A stretch of 64,000 nucleotides of DNA, from positions 3,038,001-3,102,000 of the forward strand of contig NZ_CP183834.1 of NCBI RefSeq assembly GCF_049675895.1. Reading direction: 5' to 3'. Positions 38,942-49,406 of the stretch are shown here, piece after piece (position 1 is the first letter of the stretch; each line of letters starts with the position of its first letter). Made by a program: the position numbers and the translations under genes. The stretch is from Ampullimonas aquatilis. Lineage in GTDB: Bacteria > Pseudomonadota > Gammaproteobacteria > Burkholderiales > Burkholderiaceae_D. The notes beneath the pieces are model-generated. The model did not search any database and was not told where the DNA came from. It worked only from the letters and a program-made list of their open reading frames with translations.

Positions 38942-39523
38942 TTGAAATTATCTGATTTCATTTTTGTGGTCACCCTTGCTTTGACCACTTTTTTGGGTGG
39001 ATGCCAAAGTGTGCCTTTACGTTCAAACGGAGCGTTGGAAAATACTGCTTTTTCTCTAAGCGGCCGTTTTTCATTGCGCTATGAAGAAAACGGTACAGAA
39101 ACTGGCACCCATGGACAGTTTACCTATCTGCAATCCAGCCATTTACAAAAACTGGAGCTAGGTTCACCCCTGGGACAAACACTGGCTGAAATCACGCAAG
39201 ACAATCATCGGGCCATTTTACATATTCCCAATCAAGTTGATCACCAGGCCATCGATATGGCTGACTTGTTGAGACAAACCTTCAATCTATCGTCCAACAA
39301 TCAGATACCCATCGATTATTTTCTTGATCAACTGATTCAAGCCTATCAACAAAAATCCACATTAAATCTGCAGGACAAGATCAACAAGGATAACTGGGTC
39401 ATGCAAATCAGCAGCTGCCAGACTGGAACAGGTAGTTGCCAACCCAAACGCCTCGACATTCGCAATCAATTGACCGACTTACCACAACTCATCCTACTCG
39501 TTGACCCATTGCCTTTAAAATAG
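38942..39523 (+). CDS. lolB: Outer-membrane lipoprotein receptor LolB
   Basis: LolB accepts lipoproteins from LolA and inserts them in the outer membrane. The 193-residue precursor has a signal peptide with lipobox LGGC (Cys21). The LolB core shows SGRFSLRYEE and QLELGSPLGQTLAEI-like strands. The start codon is TTG at 38942, four bases after the TPR stop; no ATG in frame precedes the lipobox. Translational coupling is likely. Confidence 0.93.
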   Translation: MKLSDFIFVVTLALTTFLGGCQSVPLRSNGALENTAFSLSGRFSLRYEENGTETGTHGQFTYLQSSHLQKLELGSPLGQTLAEITQDNHRAILHIPNQVDHQAIDMADLLRQTFNLSSNNQIPIDYFLDQLIQAYQQKSTLNLQDKINKDNWVMQISSCQTGTGSCQPKRLDIRNQLTDLPQLILLVDPLPLK

Positions 39524-39550
39524 ACTCCCTGCCGACTTGACACCAACCTC

Positions 39551-40438
39551 ATGCAAGCTGCTTACTGTTGCCCTGCTCCCGCAAAACTCAATCTATTTTT
39601 ACATGTCACTGGCAGACGAGCTGATGGCTATCACCTTTTGCAATCTGTTTTCAGATTAATTGATCTGTGCGATTTGCTTTACTTTGAAAAAAGAAATGAT
39701 GGATTAATCCAACGTGTCGGTGGCAATGATGACATACCTGCCGAACAGGACTTGATCATTCGCGCAGCAAAACTATTACAGCAAAAAACCAAAACCAATA
39801 TGGGTGCCGATATTCGTATCGAGAAGAAAATCCCAATGGGTGGCGGTTTGGGTGGTGGCAGTTCCAACGCTGCAACCACCCTGATTGTATTAAATCGCTT
39901 ATGGAATACCGGTCTGAATCGCCAGCAGTTAATGGATCTAGGCATACAATTGGGTGCCGATGTACCTTTTTTCCTGTTTGCCAAAAATGCTTTCGTGGAA
40001 GGTATCGGTGAACAATTGCAGGGTGTAGATCTACCTATGAATGACTATGCGGTGCTTTTTCCAGCGGTAAACATACCAACACCGATAATTTTTAACGCGC
40101 AAGAATTGACACGAAACACAGAACGCGTCAAAATGTCGGACTTTCTTGCCACGGTTCGGTCTGGTGCAGAGTTCGGAAGGAATGATTTACAGCCTGTTGC
40201 TGAACATTTTTTTCCAGAAGTTGCTACTAGCATCAAATGGCTTGAAAATTGGGCATCGGCCATTACAGGAAAAGTTGGTATAGCGCGTATGACAGGATCA
40301 GGAGCGTGTGTTTATTCCTCCTTTCGGTCTGGTGCTCTGGATACAATCTGTACTCCGGCTAATTTGCCAAATGATGGCAAACTGATGTTTGCAAAAGGTT
40401 TAAATGTTCACCCGTTGCTGGATTGGGTGGATGAGTAG
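39551..40438 (+). CDS. ispE: 4-diphosphocytidyl-2-C-methyl-D-erythritol kinase
   Basis: IspE is the fourth enzyme of the MEP isoprenoid pathway. The 295-residue GHMP kinase starts with CPAPAKLNLFLHVTGRRADGYH and has the ATP loop PMGGGLGGGSSNAA near 97. The C-terminal motif is MTGSGACVYSSF. It follows lolB by 27 bp and is followed by tRNA-Gln and prs, as in many betaproteobacteria. Confidence 0.97.
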   Translation: MQAAYCCPAPAKLNLFLHVTGRRADGYHLLQSVFRLIDLCDLLYFEKRNDGLIQRVGGNDDIPAEQDLIIRAAKLLQQKTKTNMGADIRIEKKIPMGGGLGGGSSNAATTLIVLNRLWNTGLNRQQLMDLGIQLGADVPFFLFAKNAFVEGIGEQLQGVDLPMNDYAVLFPAVNIPTPIIFNAQELTRNTERVKMSDFLATVRSGAEFGRNDLQPVAEHFFPEVATSIKWLENWASAITGKVGIARMTGSGACVYSSFRSGALDTICTPANLPNDGKLMFAKGLNVHPLLDWVDE

Positions 40439-40446
40439 TTAGGTAT

Positions 40447-40523
40447 TGGGGAGTCGCCAAGCTGGTTAAGGCACCGGATTTTGATTCCGGCATGCGAAGG
40501 TTCGAATCCTTCCTCCTCAGCCA
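40447..40523 (+). tRNA. tRNA-Gln (anticodon TTG)
   Basis: The 77-nt cloverleaf has acceptor strands TGGGGAG and CTCCTCA and an encoded 3' GCCA. The anticodon stem CCGGA/TCCGG has loop TTTTGAT and anticodon TTG at 40481-40483. The T-arm GGTTCGAATCC is canonical. It starts nine bases after ispE. Confidence 0.98.
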
Positions 40524-40616
40524 ACATTTTTACCGTCAGTAGCCATGACAGACAACTCAGGCTTGCTCAATCGTCATTCACGATTGCACCTGTCCTACTA
40601 GCAACGGTGTACCCAC

Positions 40617-41579
40617 ATGCTCCCAGCTCTTTCTCCAGACAATATTATGGTTTTCACCGGCAATGCTAATCCAGCATTAGCTGAACAAGTCGTGAAACAC
40701 CTTAACATTCCACTCGGTAAATCAGTCATTGGCCGCTTCTCAGATGGCGAAGTCAGTGTTGAGATTCAGGAAAACGTGCGCAGCAAAGATATTTTTGTGC
40801 TGCAACCAACCTGTGCACCGACCAATGACAATCTGATGGAACTGATGATCATGGTTGATGCGCTCAAAAGAGCATCAGCTGGCCGGATTACCGCTGCCAT
40901 TCCCTATTTTGGTTATGCCCGTCAAGATCGGCGTCCACGCTCTGCACGTGTTGCCATCTCTGCCAAAGTGGTTGCCAATATGCTGCAATCGGTTGGTGTG
41001 GATCGTGTATTAACGATGGATCTGCATGCAGATCAGATTCAGGGCTTCTTCGATATTCCCGTTGACAATATTTACGGTTCACAAGTTTTGTTGACCGATC
41101 TGGTTGCCAAAAATCTGGATGATCTATTGGTTGTTTCTCCTGATGTCGGCGGCGTGGTGCGCGCCCGTGCCTTGGCCAAAAAATTGGATACCGATCTGGC
41201 CATTATTGACAAGCGTCGTCCTAAAGCCAATGTATCTGAAGTCATGAACATCATTGGTGAAGTGGATGGCCGTAACTGTGTCATCATGGACGACATGGTC
41301 GATACCGCCGGTACACTTTGCAAAGCCGCCCAGGTACTGAAAGAACGTGGTGCCAAACAGGTTTACGCCTACTGTACCCATCCAGTACTTTCAGGTGGTG
41401 CCGTTGAGCGTATCAATGCATCGGCACTCGATGAACTGGTTGTGACCGATACAATTCCTTTGCGTGAAGACAGCCGTGGCAGCAAAAAAATCCGTCAGCT
41501 GACCTGCTCGGCGCTGTTGGCTGAGACATTCAGCCGGATTTCTCGCGGTGAATCTGTTTTATCACTATTTGCTGACTAA
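40617..41579 (+). CDS. prs: Ribose-phosphate pyrophosphokinase
   Basis: Prs makes PRPP from ribose-5-phosphate and ATP. The 320-residue protein starts [24 protein letters not shown] and has the [12 protein letters not shown] subunit-interface block. The pyrophosphokinase signature region ([17 protein letters not shown]) and the PRPP loop DDMVDTAGT follow. A later Met at 40647 is possible, but relatives usually have the extra ten residues. It is followed by strong tandem hairpins. Confidence 0.97.
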   Translation: MLPALSPDNIMVFTGNANPALAEQVVKHLNIPLGKSVIGRFSDGEVSVEIQENVRSKDIFVLQPTCAPTNDNLMELMIMVDALKRASAGRITAAIPYFGYARQDRRPRSARVAISAKVVANMLQSVGVDRVLTMDLHADQIQGFFDIPVDNIYGSQVLLTDLVAKNLDDLLVVSPDVGGVVRARALAKKLDTDLAIIDKRRPKANVSEVMNIIGEVDGRNCVIMDDMVDTAGTLCKAAQVLKERGAKQVYAYCTHPVLSGGAVERINASALDELVVTDTIPLREDSRGSKKIRQLTCSALLAETFSRISRGESVLSLFAD

Positions 41580-41620
41580 CAGTAGATAGTCAGCAAATAG
41601 TTTCAGGGCTGAAATTTTTC
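41565..41620 (+). terminator. Tandem hairpins overlapping the prs stop codon
   Basis: A perfect 14-bp inverted repeat (CTATTTGCTGACTA at 41565-41578 and its complement at 41587-41600) includes the prs TAA. A second hairpin TTTCAG-GG-CTGAAA followed by TTTTT at 41601-41619 comes directly after. The second has the form of an intrinsic terminator. A third, weaker stem (AAGGTCG/CGGCCTT, 41632-41657) precedes the rplY ribosome-binding site. Confidence 0.85.
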
Positions 41621-41674
41621 AGTCTTTAACCAAGGTCGCCTGGTCGCGGACGGCCTTTTATTTTGGAGTTGATT

Positions 41675-42262
41675 ATGAAAGTAGTAGCATTCCCACGCGA
41701 ACTGCAGGGCACGGGTGCGAGCCGCCGCCTGCGTATCGCTGGCAAGGTTCCCGGTATCGTCTATGGTGGCGAAGCCAAACCTGTTGCCATTGAACTGGAT
41801 CACAACGCACTGTTCCACGCCTTGAAAAAAGAAGTCTTTCACTCTTCCATTCTGAATCTGGAAATCGGTGACAAGACTGAACAGGTCTTGCTGCGTGATG
41901 TGCAACATCACCCATTCAAACAACTGGTTTTGCACGTTGATTTTCAACGTGTTGACGCTTCTACCAAAATTCACGTCAAAGTACCGCTGCACTTTACCAA
42001 TGCCGAACTGTCTCCAGCAGTCAAACTGTCTGCTGCAGTGATCAGCCATGTGATGACTGAAATCGACGTTAGCTGCCTGCCAGGCAAACTGCCAGAGTAC
42101 ATTGAAGTGGATCTGTCCTCACTCGAAGGCGGCGCTTCCGTGCACATCAGCGATCTCAAATTCCCTGAAGGCGTTAGCGCTGTTTATCATGGTACAGACG
42201 ATCCTGCGGTCGTTACAACCAAGGTACCAGTTGGTGGTGCCACAGAGGGAGCAGCTTCCTAA
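41675..42262 (+). CDS. rplY: 50S ribosomal protein L25/Ctc (long form)
   Basis: This binds 5S rRNA. At 195 residues it is the long CTC-type: an L25 domain (about 1-95) plus the C-terminal TL5/CTC beta domain (about 96-185). It starts [20 protein letters not shown], with GGAGTTG eight bases upstream fixing the ATG at 41675. It sits between prs and pth, the usual order. Confidence 0.97.
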   Translation: MKVVAFPRELQGTGASRRLRIAGKVPGIVYGGEAKPVAIELDHNALFHALKKEVFHSSILNLEIGDKTEQVLLRDVQHHPFKQLVLHVDFQRVDASTKIHVKVPLHFTNAELSPAVKLSAAVISHVMTEIDVSCLPGKLPEYIEVDLSSLEGGASVHISDLKFPEGVSAVYHGTDDPAVVTTKVPVGGATEGAAS

Positions 42263-42281
42263 GCTAGTTTCACTGTTTGAT

Positions 42282-42308
42282 AAAGCCCGCACATTGCGGG
42301 CTTTTTTC
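42282..42308 (+). terminator. Rho-independent terminator between rplY and pth
   Basis: Stem AAAGCCCGC / GCGGGCTTT with a 5-nt loop and TTTTTT tail begins 20 bp after the rplY stop and 23 bp before the pth start. Confidence 0.93.
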
Positions 42309-42330
42309 TTTGGATCAAAGTGAATTAACC

Positions 42331-42912
42331 ATGATCAAACTGATTGTTGGATTAGGCAATCCCGGACCAGAATATAGCGCTACACGCCACAATGCCGGCT
42401 GTTGGCTAGTGGACGAAATCGCTCGCAAGCAAGGGGGCAGCCTGCGTCAGGAAAGTCGCTTCCATGGTCAGACAAGTCGCGTGCAATTTCACGGGCAAGA
42501 TGTCTGGTTACTTGAACCCAGCACTTTCATGAACCGCTCCGGTCAAGCAGTGCTGGCACTCGCCCACTTCTACAAAATATTACCCAATGAAATATTGGTC
42601 ATCCATGATGAGCTTGATATTCTGCCTGGACAGATCAAACTAAAAAAAGGTGGCGGCAGTGGTGGGCACAATGGCTTGAAAGATATTTCGGCTCATCTTG
42701 GCACACCCGATTATTGGCGTTTACGGATCGGGATTGGACATCCAGGAGAGAAATCTGAAGTCAGTAACTTTGTCCTCAAGGCACCGCAAAAAGCCGAACA
42801 GGAACTCATTGATCAAAGTATTGAAAGATGCATGGAACAAATGAGTTTGATGGTGGAAGGTAAAATGGAAGCCGCAATGATGAAGTTGCACACGCAGGCA
42901 AAAAAACCATAA
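42331..42912 (+). CDS. pth: Peptidyl-tRNA hydrolase
   Basis: Pth frees stalled peptidyl-tRNA. The 193-residue protein begins [23 protein letters not shown], with the catalytic His in RHNAG. FMNRSG, DELD and [12 protein letters not shown] motifs follow. The open frame extends to 42277, but that part lies across the terminator, so the ATG at 42331 is the start. Confidence 0.98.
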   Translation: MIKLIVGLGNPGPEYSATRHNAGCWLVDEIARKQGGSLRQESRFHGQTSRVQFHGQDVWLLEPSTFMNRSGQAVLALAHFYKILPNEILVIHDELDILPGQIKLKKGGGSGGHNGLKDISAHLGTPDYWRLRIGIGHPGEKSEVSNFVLKAPQKAEQELIDQSIERCMEQMSLMVEGKMEAAMMKLHTQAKKP

Positions 42913-42924
42913 GGAGACTGCTTG

Positions 42925-43817
<893 letters not shown>

Positions 43818-43822
43818 CCCGT

Positions 43823-44332
43823 TTAAACATCAGAACCGTTAATCTTGTTGATAGACGGCGAAAGCTTTTGCAACAGCCATTTTTCGACTGAGGGCACAAC
43901 AAACTTACTGACTTCGCCACCCAACTGCGCTATTTCTCTGACCATGGTACCGGAAATGAATTGATACTGATCCGATGGGGTTAAAAACAGCGTTTCCACA
44001 TCAGGTAATAAATAGCGGTTCATGCCAGCCATCTGAAATTCATATTCAAAGTCTGACATCGCCCGCAAACCGCGCACGATGACACGGGCATTATGATGCC
44101 GTACAAAATCCTTGAGCAAACCCGAGAAAGACTCCACTTTCACGTTGGGATAACCACCCAGCACTTCACGAGCAATCTGCAAGCGCTCTTCCGTGGTAAA
44201 GACCGGCTGCTTGTTGCGTGAACTGGCAACACCCACCACCAGCTCGGTAAACAATCCCGATGCACGACGCACCAAGTCTTCATGGCCACGAGTCAAGGGA
44301 TCAAAGGTTCCAGGATATATGGCAATCGTCAT
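43823..44332 (-). CDS. coaD: Phosphopantetheine adenylyltransferase
   Basis: CoaD makes dephospho-CoA from 4'-phosphopantetheine and ATP. The 169-residue protein starts [24 protein letters not shown], with the nucleotidyltransferase T/HxGH signature. [17 protein letters not shown] and ISGTMVRE follow. The frame is open to 44353, but the Met at 44332 matches the family. Confidence 0.98.
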   Translation of the reverse strand: MTIAIYPGTFDPLTRGHEDLVRRASGLFTELVVGVASSRNKQPVFTTEERLQIAREVLGGYPNVKVESFSGLLKDFVRHHNARVIVRGLRAMSDFEYEFQMAGMNRYLLPDVETLFLTPSDQYQFISGTMVREIAQLGGEVSKFVVPSVEKWLLQKLSPSINKINGSDV

Positions 44333-44374
44333 AACGCGACTCCAGCTTGTCAATATCGGTATTATCGCCTTAAT

Positions 44375-45088
44375 TCACGGCGCAGAGGCAGCCCCCTCTG
44401 CGATCGTGGTGGGTTGATGTGTCAGCAAAGCAAAGTGGGCCATACCCGCCTTGCCCTGTCGAACAATCTGATAAGCCTGACACCAAGGCTCCTGGCCGTT
44501 AACCACGGCCTCAGATTCAACATACAACAACCCTTTGGGTTTGAGACACGCGGTAATTTGCGGCAAAACACGGGGCAACCAATCGGCATGAAAGGGTGGG
44601 TCAAGAAAAATCAAATCAAACTGGCTGGCGCGGCGCTGCGCAGTTTGCAAATAGCCCAATGCATCACCGGCGATCAAACGGACTTGCTGTGCCTGCAATT
44701 TTTCTTGCAGGGCTTGTAGTTGTGCAAAAGCCGTCTTGTGGTTTTCCACCAAAATCACTTCCTGCGCACCACGCGAAGCTGCTTCAAAACCGAGCGCACC
44801 TGAACCAGCAAACAGATCCAGACATTGCCAGCCAGATAAGTCTTGGCCCAGCCAATTGAATAGAGTTTCACGCACCCGATCAGGTGTGGGACGCAGTCCC
44901 TCAGCATCAATCACCCGAATCAAGGTGCGTTTCCATTGACCGCCAACGATGCGCACTTGATGGGGCGCGCTACTTACTCGCTTGACGGTTTTTGCGTTAG
45001 CTGGTGCAGTGGGCTTGTCAGTGGATCGACTTTGCCCAGCCCGTGGCTGCGCCTTGCCTGTAAGCTTACTGCGTAAAGGGCTACTCAT
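44375..45088 (-). CDS. rsmD: 16S rRNA (guanine-966-N2)-methyltransferase RsmD
   Basis: RsmD methylates G966 of 16S rRNA. The 237-residue protein has VRIVGGQWKRTLIRV, PTPDRVRETLFNWL, the SAM motif LDLFAGSGALGFEAASRGA and the catalytic DPPF. The N-terminal ~40 residues are basic and variable. Its start overlaps the M16 peptidase stop by 4 bp, and coaD follows. Confidence 0.96.
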   Translation of the reverse strand: MSSPLRSKLTGKAQPRAGQSRSTDKPTAPANAKTVKRVSSAPHQVRIVGGQWKRTLIRVIDAEGLRPTPDRVRETLFNWLGQDLSGWQCLDLFAGSGALGFEAASRGAQEVILVENHKTAFAQLQALQEKLQAQQVRLIAGDALGYLQTAQRRASQFDLIFLDPPFHADWLPRVLPQITACLKPKGLLYVESEAVVNGQEPWCQAYQIVRQGKAGMAHFALLTHQPTTIAEGAASAP

Positions 45089-46491
45089 GGTACCGGTGTG
45101 CCCACAATCACCGTGGCCATCTTGGCAGGGTCCAAGGTGCGTTGAAAGGCAGCACGAATATCAGCAATCTTTACCGCCTCAACCTTGTTGGTCCAGGTAT
45201 CCAGATAATCCAACGGCAAACCGTAATAGCCAATCGCAGAAAGGTTGTCGAGCAGCTTGCGATTGTTATCAATGCGCAAGGCAAAACCACCCACCAGATT
45301 TTGTTTGGCAGCCTTGAGTTCGGCTTCGGTAGGGCCCTTGACAATAAATTCATTGAGAGTTTGGCGCACCACCTGCAAAGCCTGATCAGCCTGATCCTTG
45401 CGAGTTTGCAAGCCAACCGTAAACGGGCCGGGCTCAGCCAGTGGTGAAAAATAACTGTACACGCTATAGCTAAGACCGCGTTTTTCGCGCACCTCTTGCG
45501 TCAAGCGGGAAACAAAACCGCCACCACCCAAAATGTAATTACCGACCAGCAAAGGAAAGTAATCGGGATTGCCACGCGCCATACCGGGCTGACCTATCAA
45601 TACATGTGCCTGTGAAGATGGATGCGCAATCCGCTGCTCGCTGGCCTCGGTCAGACTGGCTACTTTAGGAACAGCATTGATGATATTTGAATTTTGAACA
45701 TCTTGATTGGGCTTGGGTAAGTCAGTGGTCAATTGTTCGGCAATCTGCTCGGCTTCTTGGCGTGAAATATCACCGATCAATGTAACGACTGCCTTGTTAG
45801 CCACATAATGCGCCTGATAAAAAGCGCGCGCATCAGCAAGCTGCAGCGCAGCCAGCGTCTCTTGCGTGAGGATCGCACCATAAGGATGATTACCATACAC
45901 AGCGCGGCTGAAGGCACGCTGGGCAATGGTTTCGGGTTTGCTTTCCGACTCTTTCAGACTGCGGATGGAACGCTGCAACTCGCGCTGAAAAATGGCTTCA
46001 GAAAAAGCTGGACGACTGATCAGCCCTGTCAGCAAACTGACGGCACTTTGTTTTTCCGGTGCACTGGTAAGTGTACGCAAGGTGATACTGGTACGATCGA
46101 GACTGGCTGCCCCCGCCTGCTGCGCACCCGTATCAGCCCATTGGTCGGCCAGCTGGGCTTCATCATATTGCAACTGATCGGCACTGCCCGGTTGCAGCAC
46201 ACCGCGTCCCAACATATTTTCGGTAAACGAGGCCAAACCGTTTTTACCGGGTGGGTCGTAACGACTGCCAGCATCAAAATCAATATTGAGATCGAGCATC
46301 GGAATTGCATGGCTTTCAACAAACAATACTTTGGCACCGGAACGGGCTTGCCATTGTTGAATCGGCAAAGCGGCTTTGGCAGGCAAACTGCTCACACCAA
46401 ACAACGCGACGATGGCCAGATTACGCAGCAAAACCAGGCTCGCAGAGCCTGAAACAAACGATAGCAAATTGGGAAGATTTCGCATACTCAT
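45085..46491 (-). CDS. M16-family peptidase-like protein, zinc site degenerate
   Basis: This 468-residue exported protein (signal near LAIVALFGVSSLPAKA) has the M16 fold. At the usual HXXEH site it reads LASFTEN (about 86-92), so the zinc ligands are missing. It is likely a non-catalytic partner of the active M16 protein encoded just upstream. The Gly-rich GGGGFVSRLTQEVREKRGLSYSVYS segment of the second domain is intact. The frame is open to 46542 with a TTG, but Met at 46491 or 46485 is more likely. Confidence 0.92.
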   Translation of the reverse strand: MSMRNLPNLLSFVSGSASLVLLRNLAIVALFGVSSLPAKAALPIQQWQARSGAKVLFVESHAIPMLDLNIDFDAGSRYDPPGKNGLASFTENMLGRGVLQPGSADQLQYDEAQLADQWADTGAQQAGAASLDRTSITLRTLTSAPEKQSAVSLLTGLISRPAFSEAIFQRELQRSIRSLKESESKPETIAQRAFSRAVYGNHPYGAILTQETLAALQLADARAFYQAHYVANKAVVTLIGDISRQEAEQIAEQLTTDLPKPNQDVQNSNIINAVPKVASLTEASEQRIAHPSSQAHVLIGQPGMARGNPDYFPLLVGNYILGGGGFVSRLTQEVREKRGLSYSVYSYFSPLAEPGPFTVGLQTRKDQADQALQVVRQTLNEFIVKGPTEAELKAAKQNLVGGFALRIDNNRKLLDNLSAIGYYGLPLDYLDTWTNKVEAVKIADIRAAFQRTLDPAKMATVIVGTPVP

Positions 46492-46594
46492 TACCAGTAA
46501 AAAATAGACCTTGGGAGAATCAATATTTATGCACCTAAGCAAACAATATGATCAAAAATAAGCAGGTACACCATAGGAGTACCCTGTTTCAAGA

Positions 46595-48016
46595 TCAATG
46601 CCGAAGTCCTTCCACGGCAGGTCGTTTGGGTAGATTGGTGATCGGTTGTGGCAGCAAGGTGGCGACAGTCAGCGTGTCATCCTTGAAGTATTTACCCGCT
46701 ACGGCCTGTACCTGCTCTGGCGTGACGGCTTTGAGTCGCGCCAGAATCTGATCCAATTGACGCCAGGAATAGCCGCTCATTTCGGCCGCACCAATTTCCA
46801 TGGCCTGGCCAAAAATGGAATCACGCTTGTAAATTTGCGAGGCCAGCAATTGCGCCTTGACGCGCTTCAACTCGGCTTCGCTCACGCCGTCGCTGGCTAC
46901 CCGCTTAATCTCATCCAGCAAAGCTTTTTCAAGATCAGCCGTGGTCTTGCCTTCGGCGGGTGATCCCTCCAGCAAAAACAGCGCAGGGCCGCGGCCCATA
47001 TAGTCGTAACCAACGCCGGCATCGGTGGCAATTTTGCCATCACGCACAATATTGCGATTGATCCGCGCATTGTCATAACCATCGAGCACGGCAGATAAAA
47101 TTTCCAGCGCAAAGACATCGTCATCTTTATCAACATCTTGCAAACGCGGCACTTGGTAGCCCATCAGCACATAAGGATTTTCGGCCGGTGCCTTGACCTC
47201 AATGCGGCGCTCGCCCTTCTGCTCAGGCTCGATTTGCGGCTTGCGCACGGGCAAGGGTTGCGTCTTGTACGCGCCATAAAATTTCTCGGCCAGCATAAAC
47301 ACCTCTTTGGCTTGCACATCCCCCGTCACGACCATCACAGCATTATTGGGTGCGTACCAGGTGTGATACCAATCAGCGGCATCTTTGGCCGTCATGTTTT
47401 CCAGATCATTCATCCAGCCAATCACCGGACGTCGATACGGTGACGCAATAAAGGCGTTGGCATTGAATTCTTCGTAGACCACCGACGTCGCCTTGTCGTC
47501 GGTACGCAAGCGCCGCTCTTCCATGATGACCTTGATTTCCTTGGCAAACTCGGCCTCGGACATTTTTAAATGTTTCATCCGATCAGCTTCAAGCTGCATC
47601 ACATCGGGCAAACGTGACTGATGCACCTGCTGAAAATAAGCCGTGTAATCCTTGTTGGTAAAGGCATTCTCACGTCCGCCAAGTGCTGCCACACGTTTGG
47701 AAAATTCACCCGGTGCCAGTTTGTCAGTGCCCTTGAACATCATGTGCTCAAGGGCATGGGCGACGCCCGTGGTGCCATTTTTTTCGTCCATCGAACCCAC
47801 CCGATACCAGACCATATGCGCCACGGTCGGCGCACGATGATCTTCCTTGACGATGATTTTCATGCCATTGGCGAGTATCTTTTCATAGGTATCCGAAGCT
47901 TGCGCATGGCCAACGCTGGCCCCCAGTGCGCCCGCCAACAGCAAAGTCAAACCATGGCGATTGACCTTGTTTAAACGATTTGAAACCGGAAATCTTGCAA
48001 ATGCTGCAGTTAACAT
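46595..48016 (-). CDS. M16-family zinc metallopeptidase, active subunit
   Basis: The 473-residue protein has a signal peptide (LTLLLAGALGASVGHAQA) and an intact zinc motif HALEH (87-91). GRENAFTNKDYTAYF follows, and the C-terminal domain contains the RNIVRDG segment. It is probably a periplasmic or membrane-linked oligopeptidase paired with the inactive M16 protein just downstream. Several in-frame Met residues lie upstream (to 48130); the one at 48016 gives a normal signal peptide. Confidence 0.94.
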   Translation of the reverse strand: MLTAAFARFPVSNRLNKVNRHGLTLLLAGALGASVGHAQASDTYEKILANGMKIIVKEDHRAPTVAHMVWYRVGSMDEKNGTTGVAHALEHMMFKGTDKLAPGEFSKRVAALGGRENAFTNKDYTAYFQQVHQSRLPDVMQLEADRMKHLKMSEAEFAKEIKVIMEERRLRTDDKATSVVYEEFNANAFIASPYRRPVIGWMNDLENMTAKDAADWYHTWYAPNNAVMVVTGDVQAKEVFMLAEKFYGAYKTQPLPVRKPQIEPEQKGERRIEVKAPAENPYVLMGYQVPRLQDVDKDDDVFALEILSAVLDGYDNARINRNIVRDGKIATDAGVGYDYMGRGPALFLLEGSPAEGKTTADLEKALLDEIKRVASDGVSEAELKRVKAQLLASQIYKRDSIFGQAMEIGAAEMSGYSWRQLDQILARLKAVTPEQVQAVAGKYFKDDTLTVATLLPQPITNLPKRPAVEGLRH

Positions 48017-48266
48017 AAAAGACCATTCAATAGACGGTTTAATCAACATATCACAACGATGCACCATTGTAGGCGCAACGCAGCAATGCAACGATGAAGA
48101 GGACTTGCTGTTGGCAATCCTGGCTTGCAATCACAAAAGAGCTGCAATCACCTTGGTCGCGTCACGCTACGACTGGTAAAATCGCCAAATCACACAGACT
48201 AAATACACAGACTAAAAATTAAATAGCCTGTTTTTTTCATGCCCGCCTATCTGACCACCCTGATTC

Positions 48267-49355
48267 ATGTTTAGTTTCTGGAAAAAGAAAACTCCTGCTC
48301 CCGCTGCGCCCTCCGTTCAGCCTGTCACGCTTCCCGAGATTAAACCCTCCGCACCCATTGTCACGCCTGCGCCCGACAACACTGTCCTGCCGCCAGCGAA
48401 TATTGTGGCCCCATCGACAATCTTATCGCCGGTAGCAATAACAGCGCCTGTTGAAAAGACTTCCTGGTTGAAACGCCTCAAACAAGGTCTTGCCAAAACC
48501 AGCAACAACCTGAGTCTGCTATTTGTTGGTGCCAAGATTGACGATGATCTTTACGAAGAACTGGAAACCGCGCTCCTGATGAGTGACGCTGGTGTCGAGG
48601 CCACGCAATATCTGCTTGATGAACTGAAAAAAAAGGTCAAGACCGACAAGCTCACTGAAGCCAGCCAAGTCAAAACTGCCTTGTACGAGCTGCTTTACGG
48701 ACTGATCAAGCCATTGGAAAAATCACTGGAGTTGGGCCGTTTTGAACCACTGGTGATGATGATTGCCGGTGTCAATGGCGCGGGCAAAACCACCAGCATT
48801 GGCAAGCTTGCCCAGCATTTGCAGGCACATGGTCAGTCAGTTATTCTGGCTGCAGGCGATACCTTTCGGGCCGCAGCACGCGAGCAGTTAGCTGTTTGGG
48901 GTGAACGTAATTCGGTTCAGGTGATTTCACAGGATGGTGCCGATCCAGCCGCTGTGATTTTTGATGCGATTGCCGCCGCCAGGGCACGTGGCGTCAATGT
49001 CGTCATGGCCGACACGGCAGGCCGCCTGCCAACCCAATTGCATCTGATGGAAGAATTACGCAAAATCAAGCGCGTGATTGCCAAGGCTGATGCCAGTGCT
49101 CCGCATGAAGTCTTGCTGGTACTGGATGCCAACACGGGCCAAAATGGCCTGGCGCAAGTCAAGGCATTTGATGATGCGCTCGGCCTGACCGGCCTGATTG
49201 TGACCAAGCTGGATGGCACGGCCAAAGGCGGCATATTGGCAGCGATTGCCCGGCAACGGCCCATTCCGGTTTACTTCATTGGCGTGGGTGAACAACTGGA
49301 CGATCTGCAATCGTTTGATGCCAAAGAATTTGTCGATGCGCTGTTAGGCGAGTGA
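48267..49355 (+). CDS. ftsY: Signal recognition particle receptor FtsY
   Basis: FtsY docks SRP-ribosome complexes at the membrane. The 362-residue protein has a short Pro/Ala-rich variable A domain (about 8-65), then the NG domain. P-loop GVNGAGKTTS is at 168-177, with DTAGRLPTQ near 248 and TKLDGTAKGG near 313. The acidic A domain of enterobacteria is absent, as in many betaproteobacteria. It is divergent from the M16 genes and followed 51 bp later by ftsX. Confidence 0.97.
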   Translation: MFSFWKKKTPAPAAPSVQPVTLPEIKPSAPIVTPAPDNTVLPPANIVAPSTILSPVAITAPVEKTSWLKRLKQGLAKTSNNLSLLFVGAKIDDDLYEELETALLMSDAGVEATQYLLDELKKKVKTDKLTEASQVKTALYELLYGLIKPLEKSLELGRFEPLVMMIAGVNGAGKTTSIGKLAQHLQAHGQSVILAAGDTFRAAAREQLAVWGERNSVQVISQDGADPAAVIFDAIAAARARGVNVVMADTAGRLPTQLHLMEELRKIKRVIAKADASAPHEVLLVLDANTGQNGLAQVKAFDDALGLTGLIVTKLDGTAKGGILAAIARQRPIPVYFIGVGEQLDDLQSFDAKEFVDALLGE

Positions 49356-49406
49356 TGGTTCAACCTCACCTCAACAGACTAACTGAAAATAATAAACCAA
49401 TATCTT

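Noticed and set aside
46484..46580. Possible ninth copy of the 71-bp element upstream of the inactive M16 gene
   Set aside because: A centre-like TTAGGTGCATAAATA and a GAGTAT end are present on the minus strand, but the arm lengths (46 nt instead of 37) do not fit and the left end is not recognisable.
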